From the NCBI GenBank assembly GCA_951813395.1, contig OX638356.1, positions 2,113,501-2,177,500 on the forward strand: DNA of 64,000 bases. The letters run 5' to 3'. The notes under the pieces are model-generated. The model had not been told where the DNA came from. It made no database searches and was given only the letters and a program-made list of their open reading frames with translations. Made by a program: the position numbers and the translations under genes. Shown here piece after piece: positions 42,490 to 52,146 of the stretch. The DNA comes from Longimicrobiales bacterium. GTDB taxonomy: Bacteria > Gemmatimonadota > Gemmatimonadetes > Longimicrobiales > Gaopeijiaceae. Positions within the stretch are counted from its first letter, which is position 1; the number at the start of each line of letters is the position of its first letter.

Positions 42490-42708
42490 TCAGGACATGT
42501 CTCCGACGCGACTGACGTTCTCCGCGGCTGGCCCCTTGGGGCCGTCGACCAGGTCGAACTCGACCTGATCGCCCTCGGCAAGACTCTTGAACCCGTCGCC
42601 CTCGATGGCGGAGTAGTGGACAAAGCAGTCCCTTTCGCTTGCCTCCGGGCTGATGAATCCGAATCCCTTCGCGTCGTTGAACCACTTCACGGTTCCCGTG
42701 GTCCGCAT
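42490..42708 (-). CDS. Cold-shock protein, CspA family
   Basis: 72 aa OB-fold RNA chaperone. The RNP1 motif KGFGFI and RNP2-like region CFVHYSAI are present, with the usual [15 protein letters not shown] start and VEFDL...GPAAENV end. It binds single-stranded RNA or DNA and melts mRNA secondary structure in cold or growth transitions. AAGGAG precedes the ATG. It has its own promoter (42819-42847), a leader of about 100 nt and a strong terminator (42425-42454), so it is a monocistronic unit. Confidence 0.95.
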   Translation of the reverse strand: MRTTGTVKWFNDAKGFGFISPEASERDCFVHYSAIEGDGFKSLAEGDQVEFDLVDGPKGPAAENVSRVGDMS

Positions 42709-42818
42709 CCTGTGCTCCTTGATGGTGAACTGTAAACTGCCGTCGGCCTCGCACCGCGCGGGACCGTCCGGCCACGCGGCTCAGCGGCTTTATCGACCCC
42801 GCCGAGCACACGCTGATG

Positions 42819-42847
42819 ACCCTATGTATTCGCGGAAGGCCAGTCAA
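42819..42847 (-). promoter_or_regulatory. Promoter of the cold-shock gene
   Basis: Minus strand TTGACT (42847-42842), exactly 17 nt, TAGGGT (42824-42819). The predicted start near 42812 gives a 5' leader of about 100 nt, as is typical of csp mRNAs that are controlled by leader structure. Confidence 0.6.
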
Positions 42848-42948
42848 GGACATTGGCCTTCGCAACGTATGAGACCTGAAACGTGTCCTCTCGGCTGGCG
42901 TCGCGCGGACCATGATCGAAGAGCACCCGAGAAAGACTGACTGGCGAT

Positions 42949-44508
42949 ATGGACGGATTTGACAGGCATCACCGGCCGGCAGGCCGACGTAATCGCAATC
43001 GTGCGGCCCGGCGGGCCCGGCGACTGGTCGTGGGCGCTATTGTCGTCCCGGCCCTGGCGGCGTTCTCCGGAGGCGTGGGCCCGGCCGGTGGCCAGGAACC
43101 ACGGTCGAATCCCGACGGACCTCCGGTCCTGCTGAGCGAGGTCGTTCGGGCCGCCCTCGAGCGCAATCGCGACGTGCTGGACGCGGAGTACCAGCTTGCC
43201 GTTGCCGGAGAGCAGGTGTCGGAGGCCTGGAGCGAGGTGTACCCGAACGTGAACCTGTCGACCTCGTTCACGCGCAACGTAGCGCCGCAGGTGAGCTTTC
43301 TCCCCGCCCAGATCTTCGATCCGAGCGCTACGGAGGGTGAATTCATCCCGGTTCAATTCGGGGCGGACAATATCTGGAATCTCTCGGTCAATGCCGAGCA
43401 GACCCTCTTCGATCCCCGCATCTTCGTGGGCGTGGGGGCGGCCGCACGCTTCGAGGGACTGCAGCGCGAGGCTGTCCGCGGCAGGACGCAACAGGTGGTC
43501 ACCAGGGTGCGGCTGGCCTTCTACGATGTGCTCCTGGGCCAGGAGGAGGTCCGGCTTACCGAGAATTCGCTGCGTCGCGTGCGGGAATCGCTCCGCGAAA
43601 CCACGGCGATGCGGAAAGCCGGCATGACCTCGGACTACGAGGTGCTGCGGCTGGAGGTCGAGCTTGCAAACCTTGAGCCCAACCTCAGGCGTGCGCGCAA
43701 CCGCCGCGACGCGGCCCGGCGGACGCTGGCGGTTGAAATGGCCCTGGATCCCGACACGGCACTGAATATCGGGGGCGAACTGGCCCGGATCGACCTCGAG
43801 CACTTCGACGCCAACTCTGAAGCCAACCGGGACATCCTGGCGTTCATGGGGGTGCCGGCCTCCGACGCGGTTTTGCTGCGAAAGTCCGTGGCGGAGGACG
43901 CCGGTGAGCGGTCGGATATTCGCCAGCTGGCGATCACCGAGGGTCTGAGGCGCACCGAGTTGAGGATCGAGCAGGTGGACTATCTGCCCAAGGTGTTCGC
44001 TTTCGGCACCTACGGGCTGGCGGCCCAGCAGAACGGCCCCCCCGACTTCTTCGGCACCAATGCCCAGCGGGGTTCGTCCAAACAGGTCGGGCTGCGGGTC
44101 ACGTTTCCCATCTTCTCGGGATTCAGCCGGGATGCCCGCATCGACCAGAAACACGCGGCGCTCAGGCAGGCGGAGACACAGACCCGTTTTGCCACCGACC
44201 AGGCCGTGGCGCAGCTCCGCAACCTCATGGACGATGTCGCCGAGGCCCGCGAGCGCGCGGTGGGACAGGAACTCGCCGTCGCCCAGGCCGAGCGGGGCTA
44301 CGAGATTGCCAGCGCCCAGTATCGGGAGGGGCTCGGTAGCCAACTGGAGCTTACCGATGCCGAAGTCGCATTGCGCCAGAGTGAATTCAACTACGCCCAG
44401 GCGGTGTATGACTACCTTGCAACAAGAGCCAGGCTGGACGAGGCGGCAGGACGAGTGCCGCTGGTCGATGTCGACCTGGAGCGGATGACGGGGGGACTGG
44501 GGGGCTGA
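42949..44508 (+). CDS. TolC-family outer-membrane efflux channel
   Basis: 519 aa. A signal peptide ends near residue 49 (AGGQE). Two TolC-type repeats of long coiled-coil helices and short beta segments follow, with VVRAALERNRDVLDAEYQLAVAGEQV near the start and a second copy around VAQLRNLMDDVAEARERAV and QYREGLGSQLELTDAEVALRQSEFNY near the end. It forms the trimeric exit duct of an RND pump. Its stop overlaps the ATG of the adaptor gene by one base (TGATG). Confidence 0.93.
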   Translation: MDGFDRHHRPAGRRNRNRAARRARRLVVGAIVVPALAAFSGGVGPAGGQEPRSNPDGPPVLLSEVVRAALERNRDVLDAEYQLAVAGEQVSEAWSEVYPNVNLSTSFTRNVAPQVSFLPAQIFDPSATEGEFIPVQFGADNIWNLSVNAEQTLFDPRIFVGVGAAARFEGLQREAVRGRTQQVVTRVRLAFYDVLLGQEEVRLTENSLRRVRESLRETTAMRKAGMTSDYEVLRLEVELANLEPNLRRARNRRDAARRTLAVEMALDPDTALNIGGELARIDLEHFDANSEANRDILAFMGVPASDAVLLRKSVAEDAGERSDIRQLAITEGLRRTELRIEQVDYLPKVFAFGTYGLAAQQNGPPDFFGTNAQRGSSKQVGLRVTFPIFSGFSRDARIDQKHAALRQAETQTRFATDQAVAQLRNLMDDVAEARERAVGQELAVAQAERGYEIASAQYREGLGSQLELTDAEVALRQSEFNYAQAVYDYLATRARLDEAAGRVPLVDVDLERMTGGLGG

Positions 44509-45647
44509 TGAATACTGAGACAAGAGTGAAGACGGACATGGTCGAACAGGTGCTTGTCCGCCGCGCGCTGGCGGTGTTGTTCCTGTGCGGGGCCGCTTTG
44601 AGCGGGTGCGGCGGGGCACAGCGGGAAGGCTCCGCACAGGAGGAGGAGGAGGGGGAGGCGTTCACCCGCGTGGTGAACGTGGAGATCGTGCCGGTGGAGC
44701 AGCGGCCCTTTACGCGGGTCATTCGTCTGACCGGGGTGGCGACGGCGATGCGCGATGTCATGGTTTCGGCTCAGGAAAGCGGGGTGGTCAGGCGCATCGT
44801 CCGCGACAAGGGCGAGCGGATCCGCGCGGGTCAGGCGATCCTGCGCCTGGACGATGCCATTCTGCGGGCGCAAGTCCAGACTTCGACCGCTCAGGCCGCC
44901 TACGCCGACGAGGTGTGGGAGCGCAGGAAGAAGCTGTACGAAGAGGACGGTGTCGGCTCGGAGTTGGCCTATCATGAGGCCCGGTACGCTGCCGAGGAGA
45001 GTCAGGGGAACCTGACGGCGCTTCAGGAGCGGCTGGCGCGCACCGTCGTCACGGCCCCGATCAGCGGCGTGCTGGACGCGCGCCTGGTTGAACTGGGCGC
45101 CATGGTGTCCCCGGGCACCGCGGTTGCGCGGATCGTACAGGCGGACTCGGTGAAGATCATGGCGGGAGTACCCGAGCGGTATGCCCTTGACCTCGCCGCG
45201 GGCGCGTCGGCATCGGTAGCCTTCGACGTTTTGCCGGACGAGTTGTTCGATGGCTCGATTGTCTACGCCGGAGTCACCGTCGATCCCGAAAACCGCACCT
45301 TCCCGATCGAGTTGGCGATCGCGAACCCGGGCGGGTCGATCAAGCCCGGCATGGTGGCGTCGATATCGGTCGTGCAGGAGGAGCTGACCGACGCGATCGT
45401 CGCGCCGCGGCAGGCGCTGGTGTCGCTGGAAGAGGGTCACATGGTCTTCGTGGTCGAGGGGTCGGGCGGGGAAGCCCGGGCCGCCGGGAGACGCGTGCGG
45501 ATTGCCATGAGCCAGGGCAACGATGCGGTCCTCGCGTCCGGGCTGGAGGCGGGAGACCGCCTGATCGTGGTGGGCCAGCAGGGACTCACCGATGGTGACA
45601 GGGTCCGGATCGTGTCGGGTCCCGGCGGGGAGGGGGCGGCGCGATGA
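44508..45647 (+). CDS. RND efflux periplasmic adaptor (membrane fusion lipoprotein)
   Basis: 379 aa. A signal peptide with lipobox LSGC (Cys34) is followed by an acidic linker, then the HlyD/AcrA layout. A lipoyl-type half-motif is seen as VSAQESGVVRRIVRDKGERIRAGQ, a helical hairpin as AAYADEVWERRKKLYEEDGV, then the second lipoyl half TVVTAPISGVLDARLVELGAMV, a beta-barrel and a membrane-proximal domain. It links the TolC-type channel upstream and the permease downstream. ATGA overlaps the next gene. Confidence 0.94.
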   Translation: MNTETRVKTDMVEQVLVRRALAVLFLCGAALSGCGGAQREGSAQEEEEGEAFTRVVNVEIVPVEQRPFTRVIRLTGVATAMRDVMVSAQESGVVRRIVRDKGERIRAGQAILRLDDAILRAQVQTSTAQAAYADEVWERRKKLYEEDGVGSELAYHEARYAAEESQGNLTALQERLARTVVTAPISGVLDARLVELGAMVSPGTAVARIVQADSVKIMAGVPERYALDLAAGASASVAFDVLPDELFDGSIVYAGVTVDPENRTFPIELAIANPGGSIKPGMVASISVVQEELTDAIVAPRQALVSLEEGHMVFVVEGSGGEARAAGRRVRIAMSQGNDAVLASGLEAGDRLIVVGQQGLTDGDRVRIVSGPGGEGAAR

Positions 45648-48600
45648 AGACGGAAGACAGGGACGGGTCCGGCCCACTCGGGGACCGGCGGACGTTCAAG
45701 GAATTCGCGCTTACATCCCTGGCCGTGGACAGCGCGACCTCGGTTGTCGTGCTCTTCGCATTCATCGCCGTCGCGGGGCTGGTCTCCTACCGTGCGATCC
45801 CCAAGGAGTCGTTCCCGGAGACGGAGATCCCCTTCGTGGTGGTGAACACGATGTACGCGGGCGTTTCTCCCGCCGACATCGAGAGCCTGGTAACGCGCAA
45901 GATCGAGGAGGAACTCAAGGCAATACCGGACATCAAGGAGCTCACCTCCACTTCGGTCGAGGGCTACTCCTCCGTTACCGCCGAGTTCGAGACCTCGATG
46001 AACATGGAGGAGGCGCTGCAACAGGTGCGGGAGAAGGTCGACCTTGCCCGTCCCGAACTGCCGTCCGACGCCGAGGATCCGTTTGTCCTGGAACTCTCGA
46101 TGAGCGACGCGCCGATCATGCAGGTGAATATCGCCGGGGGCTACGGGCTGGTGCGCCTCAAGGAGTTGGGGGAAGAGCTGCAGGAGCGCATCGAGTCCAT
46201 ACCGGCGGTGTTGCGGGTCGACCTGAGGGGTGGACTGGAGCGTGAAGTAAAAGTTGATGTCGATTTAGCTAAATTACAGTATTACAACGTCTCCATAGAC
46301 GACGTCCTCGGGGCAATTCGCCAGGAAAACGTGAATGTTCCGGGGGGGACGATCAACGTCAACGGCATCAAGTACCTGGTGCGTGTCGACGGCGAGTTCG
46401 ACGAGCCTGCGGTCATCGGTGACCTGGTGGTCACCACGGTGGACGGTCGTCCGGTCTACGTGCGCGACGTGGCCACGGTCGAGTTCGGGTTCGCGGAGCG
46501 GGAGAGCTATGCGCGCCTGGGCGAGGAGCCCGTCGTCACCCTCGACATCGTGAAACGCTCGGGCGAGAACATCATCGCCACGGCCGACGCGGTGCGCGCC
46601 GAGATCCAGGCCATGCGCGCCGTGTTCCCGCCTTCGACCGTCGTTTCCATCACGTCCGACATGTCCGCCGACATCGGCGACATGGTGAGCAGCCTGCAGA
46701 ACAACATCATTTCGGGGCTGGTGCTCATCGTCGGCGTTCTCCTGTTCGTGCTGGGGCTGCGCACGTCCGTGTTCGTGGCGCTCTCGATCCCGACATCGAT
46801 GTTCCTTTCCTTCGTGGTGCTCTGGCTTCTCGGCGTCTCCATGAACATGGTGGTGCTCTTCTCGCTCATCCTGGCGCTGGGAATGCTGGTGGACAACGCC
46901 ATCGTGATCGTCGAGAACATCCATCGCTTCATCGAGGAGGGGTGGGACCGCAGGGCCGCGGCGAAGAAGGCGACGGGCGAGGTCGCGATACCCGTGATCG
47001 CCGCGACCGCCACGACGCTGGCCGCCTTTACCCCCCTGCTGTTCTGGCCGGGAATGGCGGGCCAGTTCATGAGGTACCTGCCCATCACCCTCATCGTCAC
47101 CCTGTCCAGTTCGCTGTTCGTGGCCCTGGTGATCATACCCACGCTCTGTTCGCTGTTCCTCCGGCCCGAGAGCGGCCCGCGAAGGCGGCCGATAAACCGA
47201 AACGGGAGAGTGGCGCTCCTCGGGCTCGGAGCGATTGTCCTGTTCGCCGTGGCGATGGCCAATCCGCTCACCGCGATCCTCCTCGTGGTCACCGCGATCG
47301 CCCTCTGGATCCTGCACGCCAAACTCCTGGAGCGCTGGGGCAACGCCTTCATGTCCGGTGGCATGCCCCGCCTGGTGCAGTGGTACGAGAGGCGACTCCG
47401 GTGGTCCCTCGATCACCGCATCCTGGTTCTTTCGTTGTCGCTGGCGGCGCTGGCGGTCACCGCCGTGGTCTATCGGCAGTTTGCGGCCCCGGTGGAGTAT
47501 TTCCCCGAGGACATACCGCCTTCCACGGTTTTTGTAGCGGTGGAGGCGCCGGTGGGGACGGCGGCCGGCGTGACCGATGGTTACGCCAGACGCCTGAAGG
47601 ATGAACTCACGGGAATCCGTGGCCTCGCGGACGCCGAGACCGTGGTCACGACCGTGGGCAGCGGTGGCGGTGGTGGGGGTCCGATGGGCGATGGCGGCCC
47701 GTCCGGTCCCGAGGCGGGCCGAATCACGCTGGGCATGGCCGACTACGAGGACCGCAGACACGATGTCTTCGCGACTCTTGCGGAGATGCAGGAGCGGGTC
47801 GGCAGGGACCTTGCCGGAGCGGAGGTGAGGGTCGACAAGATCACGGAAGGGCCTCCGTCGGGGCCGCCCGTCAACATCGAAATCAGTGGGGAGGACCCCG
47901 AGCTGCTCAAGGACCTGGCAGCCGACGCCGTCAACCTGATCGAGGCAGCCGAGGTCTACCGGCGGCTCGTGGGGCTGGAAAGCGACATGGAGGAGGGTCG
48001 GCCCGAATTGCGCGTGGAGGTCGACCGCGAAAAGGCGAGCCTGTACGGCCTGTCGACGAACGAGGTGGGCTTCGCGGTCCGCGGGGCCATCAACGGCATC
48101 GAGGCCGCGAAGTATCGGACCGGCAACGACGAGTTCGACATCATCGTACGGCTGCGTGAGGAAGACCGCAGGGAACTGACGGCCCTCGAGGATCTGACCG
48201 CGTTCGCGGACGGCCGCCAGATTCCGCTCCTCTCGGTCGCGGACTGGAGCGTGGGCGAGGGCTACAGCTCGATCCGGCGCAAGGATCTGGACCGTGTGGC
48301 CACGATCAGCGCCGAGGTGGCGTCCGGGTACAACAGCAATGACGTGCGCACCGAGGTGGAGGCGGTCCTGCAGGACTTCACCGCCGCGCTGCCGCCGGGG
48401 TACTCTCTCGTCTTCACGGGCGAGCAGGAGGACCAGCAGGAGGCGATGCAGTTCCTGGGAACGGCGTTCATGGCCGCACTGATGCTCATCGCCCTGATTC
48501 TCGTGTCGCAGTTCAATTCGGTGGTGAAGCCCCTGATCATCCTTTCGTCGGTGATCATGTCCACGATCGGCGTGCTGATCGGGCTGCTGGTCTTCCAGAT

Positions 48601-49132
48601 GCCTTTCGTGATCATCATGACCGGGGTTGGCGTGATCTCCCTGGCGGGTATCGTAGTCAACAACGCCATTGTCCTGATCGACTATATCGACGTGCTGCGG
48701 GAGCGCGACGGGATGGACCGGCGGGAAGCGCTGGTACAGGGAGGCAAGACGAGGCTGCGTCCGGTTCTGCTGACGGCGGCGACGACCGCCCTCGGTCTGA
48801 TCCCGCTCGCGATCGGTCTCAACTTCGACTTCTTCGGTCTGTTCGCCAGTCTTGCGCCCGAACTCTTCTGGGGTGGAGAGCAGGCCGCCTGGTGGGGTCC
48901 GATGGCCGTGGCCGTGATCGTCGGCATAATCTTCGCCACGTTCCTGACGCTGATCCTCGTACCTGTCCTGTATAGCGTCGTGGACGATCTGGCACGACTG
49001 TTCAGGCGTCGGGAAGCGACGGTGCCGGCAGAGGGCGACACGCCGGCGGACAGGCGGAGATCAGCGCTCATGCCACCGCCGCTTCCCCCACATGAGAGGG
49101 AGCCCGACGTGGCGGCGGCCGTGAGAAGTTAG
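45644..49132 (+). CDS. RND family efflux permease
   Basis: 1162 aa, longer than most RND permeases because of a loop with a Gly-rich stretch (SGGGGGGPMGDGGPSGPEAG, about residues 674-693) and a hydrophobic insert around residues 520-560. The proton-relay helix reads GMLVDNAIVIVENIHR near residue 415, and the second membrane block has GIVVNNAIVLIDYID. With the two preceding genes it makes a complete tripartite pump operon. The substrate is not predictable; the N-terminal porter region resembles MdtB/AcrB-like rather than metal pumps. Codons for about residues 201-216 form an unusual AT-rich island. Confidence 0.95.
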   Translation: MKTEDRDGSGPLGDRRTFKEFALTSLAVDSATSVVVLFAFIAVAGLVSYRAIPKESFPETEIPFVVVNTMYAGVSPADIESLVTRKIEEELKAIPDIKELTSTSVEGYSSVTAEFETSMNMEEALQQVREKVDLARPELPSDAEDPFVLELSMSDAPIMQVNIAGGYGLVRLKELGEELQERIESIPAVLRVDLRGGLEREVKVDVDLAKLQYYNVSIDDVLGAIRQENVNVPGGTINVNGIKYLVRVDGEFDEPAVIGDLVVTTVDGRPVYVRDVATVEFGFAERESYARLGEEPVVTLDIVKRSGENIIATADAVRAEIQAMRAVFPPSTVVSITSDMSADIGDMVSSLQNNIISGLVLIVGVLLFVLGLRTSVFVALSIPTSMFLSFVVLWLLGVSMNMVVLFSLILALGMLVDNAIVIVENIHRFIEEGWDRRAAAKKATGEVAIPVIAATATTLAAFTPLLFWPGMAGQFMRYLPITLIVTLSSSLFVALVIIPTLCSLFLRPESGPRRRPINRNGRVALLGLGAIVLFAVAMANPLTAILLVVTAIALWILHAKLLERWGNAFMSGGMPRLVQWYERRLRWSLDHRILVLSLSLAALAVTAVVYRQFAAPVEYFPEDIPPSTVFVAVEAPVGTAAGVTDGYARRLKDELTGIRGLADAETVVTTVGSGGGGGGPMGDGGPSGPEAGRITLGMADYEDRRHDVFATLAEMQERVGRDLAGAEVRVDKITEGPPSGPPVNIEISGEDPELLKDLAADAVNLIEAAEVYRRLVGLESDMEEGRPELRVEVDREKASLYGLSTNEVGFAVRGAINGIEAAKYRTGNDEFDIIVRLREEDRRELTALEDLTAFADGRQIPLLSVADWSVGEGYSSIRRKDLDRVATISAEVASGYNSNDVRTEVEAVLQDFTAALPPGYSLVFTGEQEDQQEAMQFLGTAFMAALMLIALILVSQFNSVVKPLIILSSVIMSTIGVLIGLLVFQMPFVIIMTGVGVISLAGIVVNNAIVLIDYIDVLRERDGMDRREALVQGGKTRLRPVLLTAATTALGLIPLAIGLNFDFFGLFASLAPELFWGGEQAAWWGPMAVAVIVGIIFATFLTLILVPVLYSVVDDLARLFRRREATVPAEGDTPADRRRSALMPPPLPPHEREPDVAAAVRS

Positions 49133-49202
49133 CAATTTGGCGGTCCACACAGTTCGAACCCGCAAGCCCGCCACGCCGTTGCGTGCAGATCGGAAGAAGA
49201 CC

Positions 49203-50939
49203 ATGAACCGACGCCTCAGTGCCTATCGTCTGTTGAGCGGGAGTGCCATCGCAGCCCTGGCCGCCGCCGCATGCGCCCCGGGGGCTGCGGCTCCTCCGGA
49301 GCTGACGCTCGAACACGGCGTACTCGAGTCAGCCGATGGGGTCGTGGTGTCGGCCTATCCGCACGCGAGCCGTGCGGGCGCCGAGACACTGCGCGCCGGG
49401 GGCAACGCGGTTGATGCGGCGATCGCCACCGGATTGGCGCTGGCCGTGACGCACCCGGCCGCGGGGAACATCGGCGGCGGTGGGTTCATGGTGATCCGGT
49501 TTCCCGACGGGACATCCACGGTCATCGATTTTCGCGAGAAGGCGCCGCTCAGGGCCCATCCGGAGATGTTTGTCGGCGAGGACGGCGAGTACTCATACCA
49601 GATTCATCACCGGAGCCACCTTGCGGTCGGCGTGCCAGGCACCGTTGCGGGCTTCGCGCTCGCCCACGAGCGGTACGGACAGGCTTCATGGCGCGACCTG
49701 GTCAATCCCGCCGTGGTTCTGGCGCGCGACGGGTTCGAGGTGAGCGAACGTCTGTCGAGGTCGCTGGAAGGGCGCCTCGAGGCCTTTCGGGACTACCCGG
49801 CCACGCACGCTCAGTTCTCAAGGGGCGGCGAGCCGTACCGGCCGGGCGAGACCCTGGTGCAGTCGGACCTGGCGGGCACCCTGGAGAGGATTCGAGATCG
49901 GGGACGCGACGGGTTCTACGCAGGCGTCACGGCGCGGCTTCTGGCCGAGGAGATGGTGCGTGGCGGGGGCTGGATCACGGAAGAGGACCTCGCCCGGTAC
50001 GAGGCCGTCGAACGGGAGCCCGTGACCGGCACCTACCGCGGCTACGACATCATCAGCATGGCCCCGCCATCGTCGGGCGGAACCGCGCTGGTCACGATGC
50101 TGAACGTGCTGGAAGGATTCGATGTGGCCGGGATGGGGGCGGGCAGCCCGGAGCACGCCCACCACCTCATCGAAGCCATGCGGCGGGCCTTTCGCGACCG
50201 CGCGATGTTCCTGGCCGACCCCGGCTTCGCGGATGTGCCGGTCGAGCGGCTTACGAGCAAGGCCTACGCCGACGAACTTCGGGCCACGATCCAGGCCGAA
50301 GCGGCAAGCATGTCCGCGCCCGGCGACCTCGCCGGCGAGCCCGGGTGGGAGAGCCCGGAAACGACGCACTATTCCGTTGTCGACGGCGACGGAATGGCCG
50401 TGTCCGTGACGTATACGCTGGAGGGCGGATACGGATCGTATATCACGGTCCCGGGGGCGGGGTTCCTGTTGAACAACGAGATGGGCGACTTCAACGGCCG
50501 TCCCGGACTTACCGACGAGCGCGGACTCATTGGCACCGAGCCGAACCTGGCGCGTCCGGAGCAGCGCATGCTGTCGTCCATGACCCCGACGATTCTGGCC
50601 CGCGACGGCGAACTCGTCGCGGTGATCGGCAGCCCCGGCGGACGCACGATCATCAACACGGTCCTGCAGATCGTCGTCAACCTGGTCGACTTCGGACAAT
50701 CCCCCCAGGAGGCCGTCGCTTCCAGACGGCTTCACCATCAGTGGCTTCCCGACGTGGTCCGCATGGAGGACGGCTACATGACCGAGTCCGATGCGGCCAG
50801 GCTCGCCGCGATGGGGCACGAGGTTTCCTGGGGCAGGGGACAGGGTATCGCGCACTGCGTGTTCGTGGACTCCGAGTCGGGCATGCTCGTCGGGGTTCCC
50901 GATCCCCGCGATTCGGACGGCACGGCGGCGGGGTATTGA
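49203..50939 (+). CDS. ggt: Gamma-glutamyltransferase
   Basis: 578 aa Ntn hydrolase precursor that cleaves or transfers the gamma-glutamyl group of glutathione in the periplasm. The signal peptide has a possible lipobox (AAAAC, Cys24). The large-subunit marks DAAIATGLALAVTHPAAGNIGGGGFMVI are clear. The autocleavage site is before Thr387 in ETTHYSVVDGDG, and LLNNEMGDF and SSMTPTIL follow in the small subunit. GGAAGAAG lies before the ATG at 49203; an in-frame start at 49137 gives an unlikely extension. A second, divergent paralogue is at 54618-56468. Confidence 0.94.
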   Translation: MNRRLSAYRLLSGSAIAALAAAACAPGAAAPPELTLEHGVLESADGVVVSAYPHASRAGAETLRAGGNAVDAAIATGLALAVTHPAAGNIGGGGFMVIRFPDGTSTVIDFREKAPLRAHPEMFVGEDGEYSYQIHHRSHLAVGVPGTVAGFALAHERYGQASWRDLVNPAVVLARDGFEVSERLSRSLEGRLEAFRDYPATHAQFSRGGEPYRPGETLVQSDLAGTLERIRDRGRDGFYAGVTARLLAEEMVRGGGWITEEDLARYEAVEREPVTGTYRGYDIISMAPPSSGGTALVTMLNVLEGFDVAGMGAGSPEHAHHLIEAMRRAFRDRAMFLADPGFADVPVERLTSKAYADELRATIQAEAASMSAPGDLAGEPGWESPETTHYSVVDGDGMAVSVTYTLEGGYGSYITVPGAGFLLNNEMGDFNGRPGLTDERGLIGTEPNLARPEQRMLSSMTPTILARDGELVAVIGSPGGRTIINTVLQIVVNLVDFGQSPQEAVASRRLHHQWLPDVVRMEDGYMTESDAARLAAMGHEVSWGRGQGIAHCVFVDSESGMLVGVPDPRDSDGTAAGY

Positions 50940-50957
50940 ACCGTAGGCCCGTGCCTC

Positions 50958-52118
50958 TCAGCTCAGCCAGGCGAAGACGCTGACGCCCAGGAAATTGCCG
51001 ACCACGTAGCCGAAAACGCCGGTCAGGATGCCGGGTGTCACCAAACCGTGCCAGCCTCGCCCGGCCGCGAGCGCGGCCGCCGTCGGTGGCCCCAGCACGC
51101 AGGCGTTGGATGCGATGAGCATCTCCGCGTAGCTGAAGCGAAACACCTTGGCGCCCACGGCCGAGACGACGGTCTGGACGAGGATCACCAGGAACGCATA
51201 CGACAGCATCAGGGCCGCGGCCCCGAGGAGCGAACGGATATCCGCCCCTGCCGCGTAAACCACGAAAAACACATAGAGCAGCAGCATCCCGAGCTGCTGG
51301 TCGCCCTTCAGCCGCGCCATCCGGCCGGGCGCCAGGTTGGCGAGCACGACCGCCAGGGCGGTGATTGCCAGCACGGCGAACCGCGGCCGCCCGACTGCCC
51401 CGGCCAACCATACGCCGGCCGCGCAGACGATCAGGCTCATCCCCAGTGCGGCCGCGACGTGCGCGATCCATTCGGGTCCCGGCCCTTTCTCCGCGGCATC
51501 CTCCCTCGCACCGCCGTCTTCCGCCGACCCGCCCGCGGGTCCTGTCTCCGGACCACGCAACGGTAGCCACCGGCGGATCGCAGCGATCGTAGGCAGCACC
51601 GCCAGGACGAACAGGTAGGAAATACCGGCGAGGCTCTCCGCCGCGAGCGCGGCCGTGCCCAGCGCCGGGTCGTCCATGCCGACGGCCTGGGACACCGCCA
51701 CGAAGTTCAGGCTTCCCCCCGTGTAGCCGCCGACGAGCATTCCAGCGTACCTGGCGGATTCGGGCACTTCGATCAGAGCGAACGCGACGCCGGCTCCGGC
51801 AACGACTCCGGCCGCGGAGATCGCGAAGCCGGCCAGCACTCTCCCGCCCTGCTTCAGAATGACCCTCAGGTCGGCCTTGAAGAGGAGCAGGGGAATGGCC
51901 ACAAGGATGAAGTGGTCGTTGACGAAGTCGTACGCCGGCGACGCGAAGGGCAGGACGCCGCAATTGGAGAGAACCAGACCGCCCAACAGGGCGATCAGGG
52001 CGGCCGAGAGGGTGCGTGACCACGCAAACCTGCCCTCGAGGTACAGAGCGCCCCAGACCACGGCGAACAGCACACCCGTGATCGCGAGGACATTGTCTGC
52101 GGGAACGAGCGAGTTCAC
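50958..52118 (-). CDS. DUF819 family membrane protein
   Basis: 386 aa with about 10-12 membrane helices: LAITGVLFAVVWGALYLEG, ALIALLGGLVLSNCGVLPF, FILVAIPLLLFKADLRVIL, and so on to GYVVGNFLGVSVFAWLS. Family marks are the YTGGSLNF(V/A) loop and the C-terminal ASNACVLGPPTAAA(L)A segment. DUF819 proteins are ten-helix transporters of unknown substrate, and the repeats suggest an antiporter-like fold. The GTG at 52118 is preferred because the longer frame to 52505 is antisense to the downstream part of glnS. It lies 28 nt after the glnS stop. Confidence 0.88.
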   Translation of the reverse strand: MNSLVPADNVLAITGVLFAVVWGALYLEGRFAWSRTLSAALIALLGGLVLSNCGVLPFASPAYDFVNDHFILVAIPLLLFKADLRVILKQGGRVLAGFAISAAGVVAGAGVAFALIEVPESARYAGMLVGGYTGGSLNFVAVSQAVGMDDPALGTAALAAESLAGISYLFVLAVLPTIAAIRRWLPLRGPETGPAGGSAEDGGAREDAAEKGPGPEWIAHVAAALGMSLIVCAAGVWLAGAVGRPRFAVLAITALAVVLANLAPGRMARLKGDQQLGMLLLYVFFVVYAAGADIRSLLGAAALMLSYAFLVILVQTVVSAVGAKVFRFSYAEMLIASNACVLGPPTAAALAAGRGWHGLVTPGILTGVFGYVVGNFLGVSVFAWLS

Positions 52119-52146
52119 CCGCGGAACCCCGGACCCGAAGTCTGGA

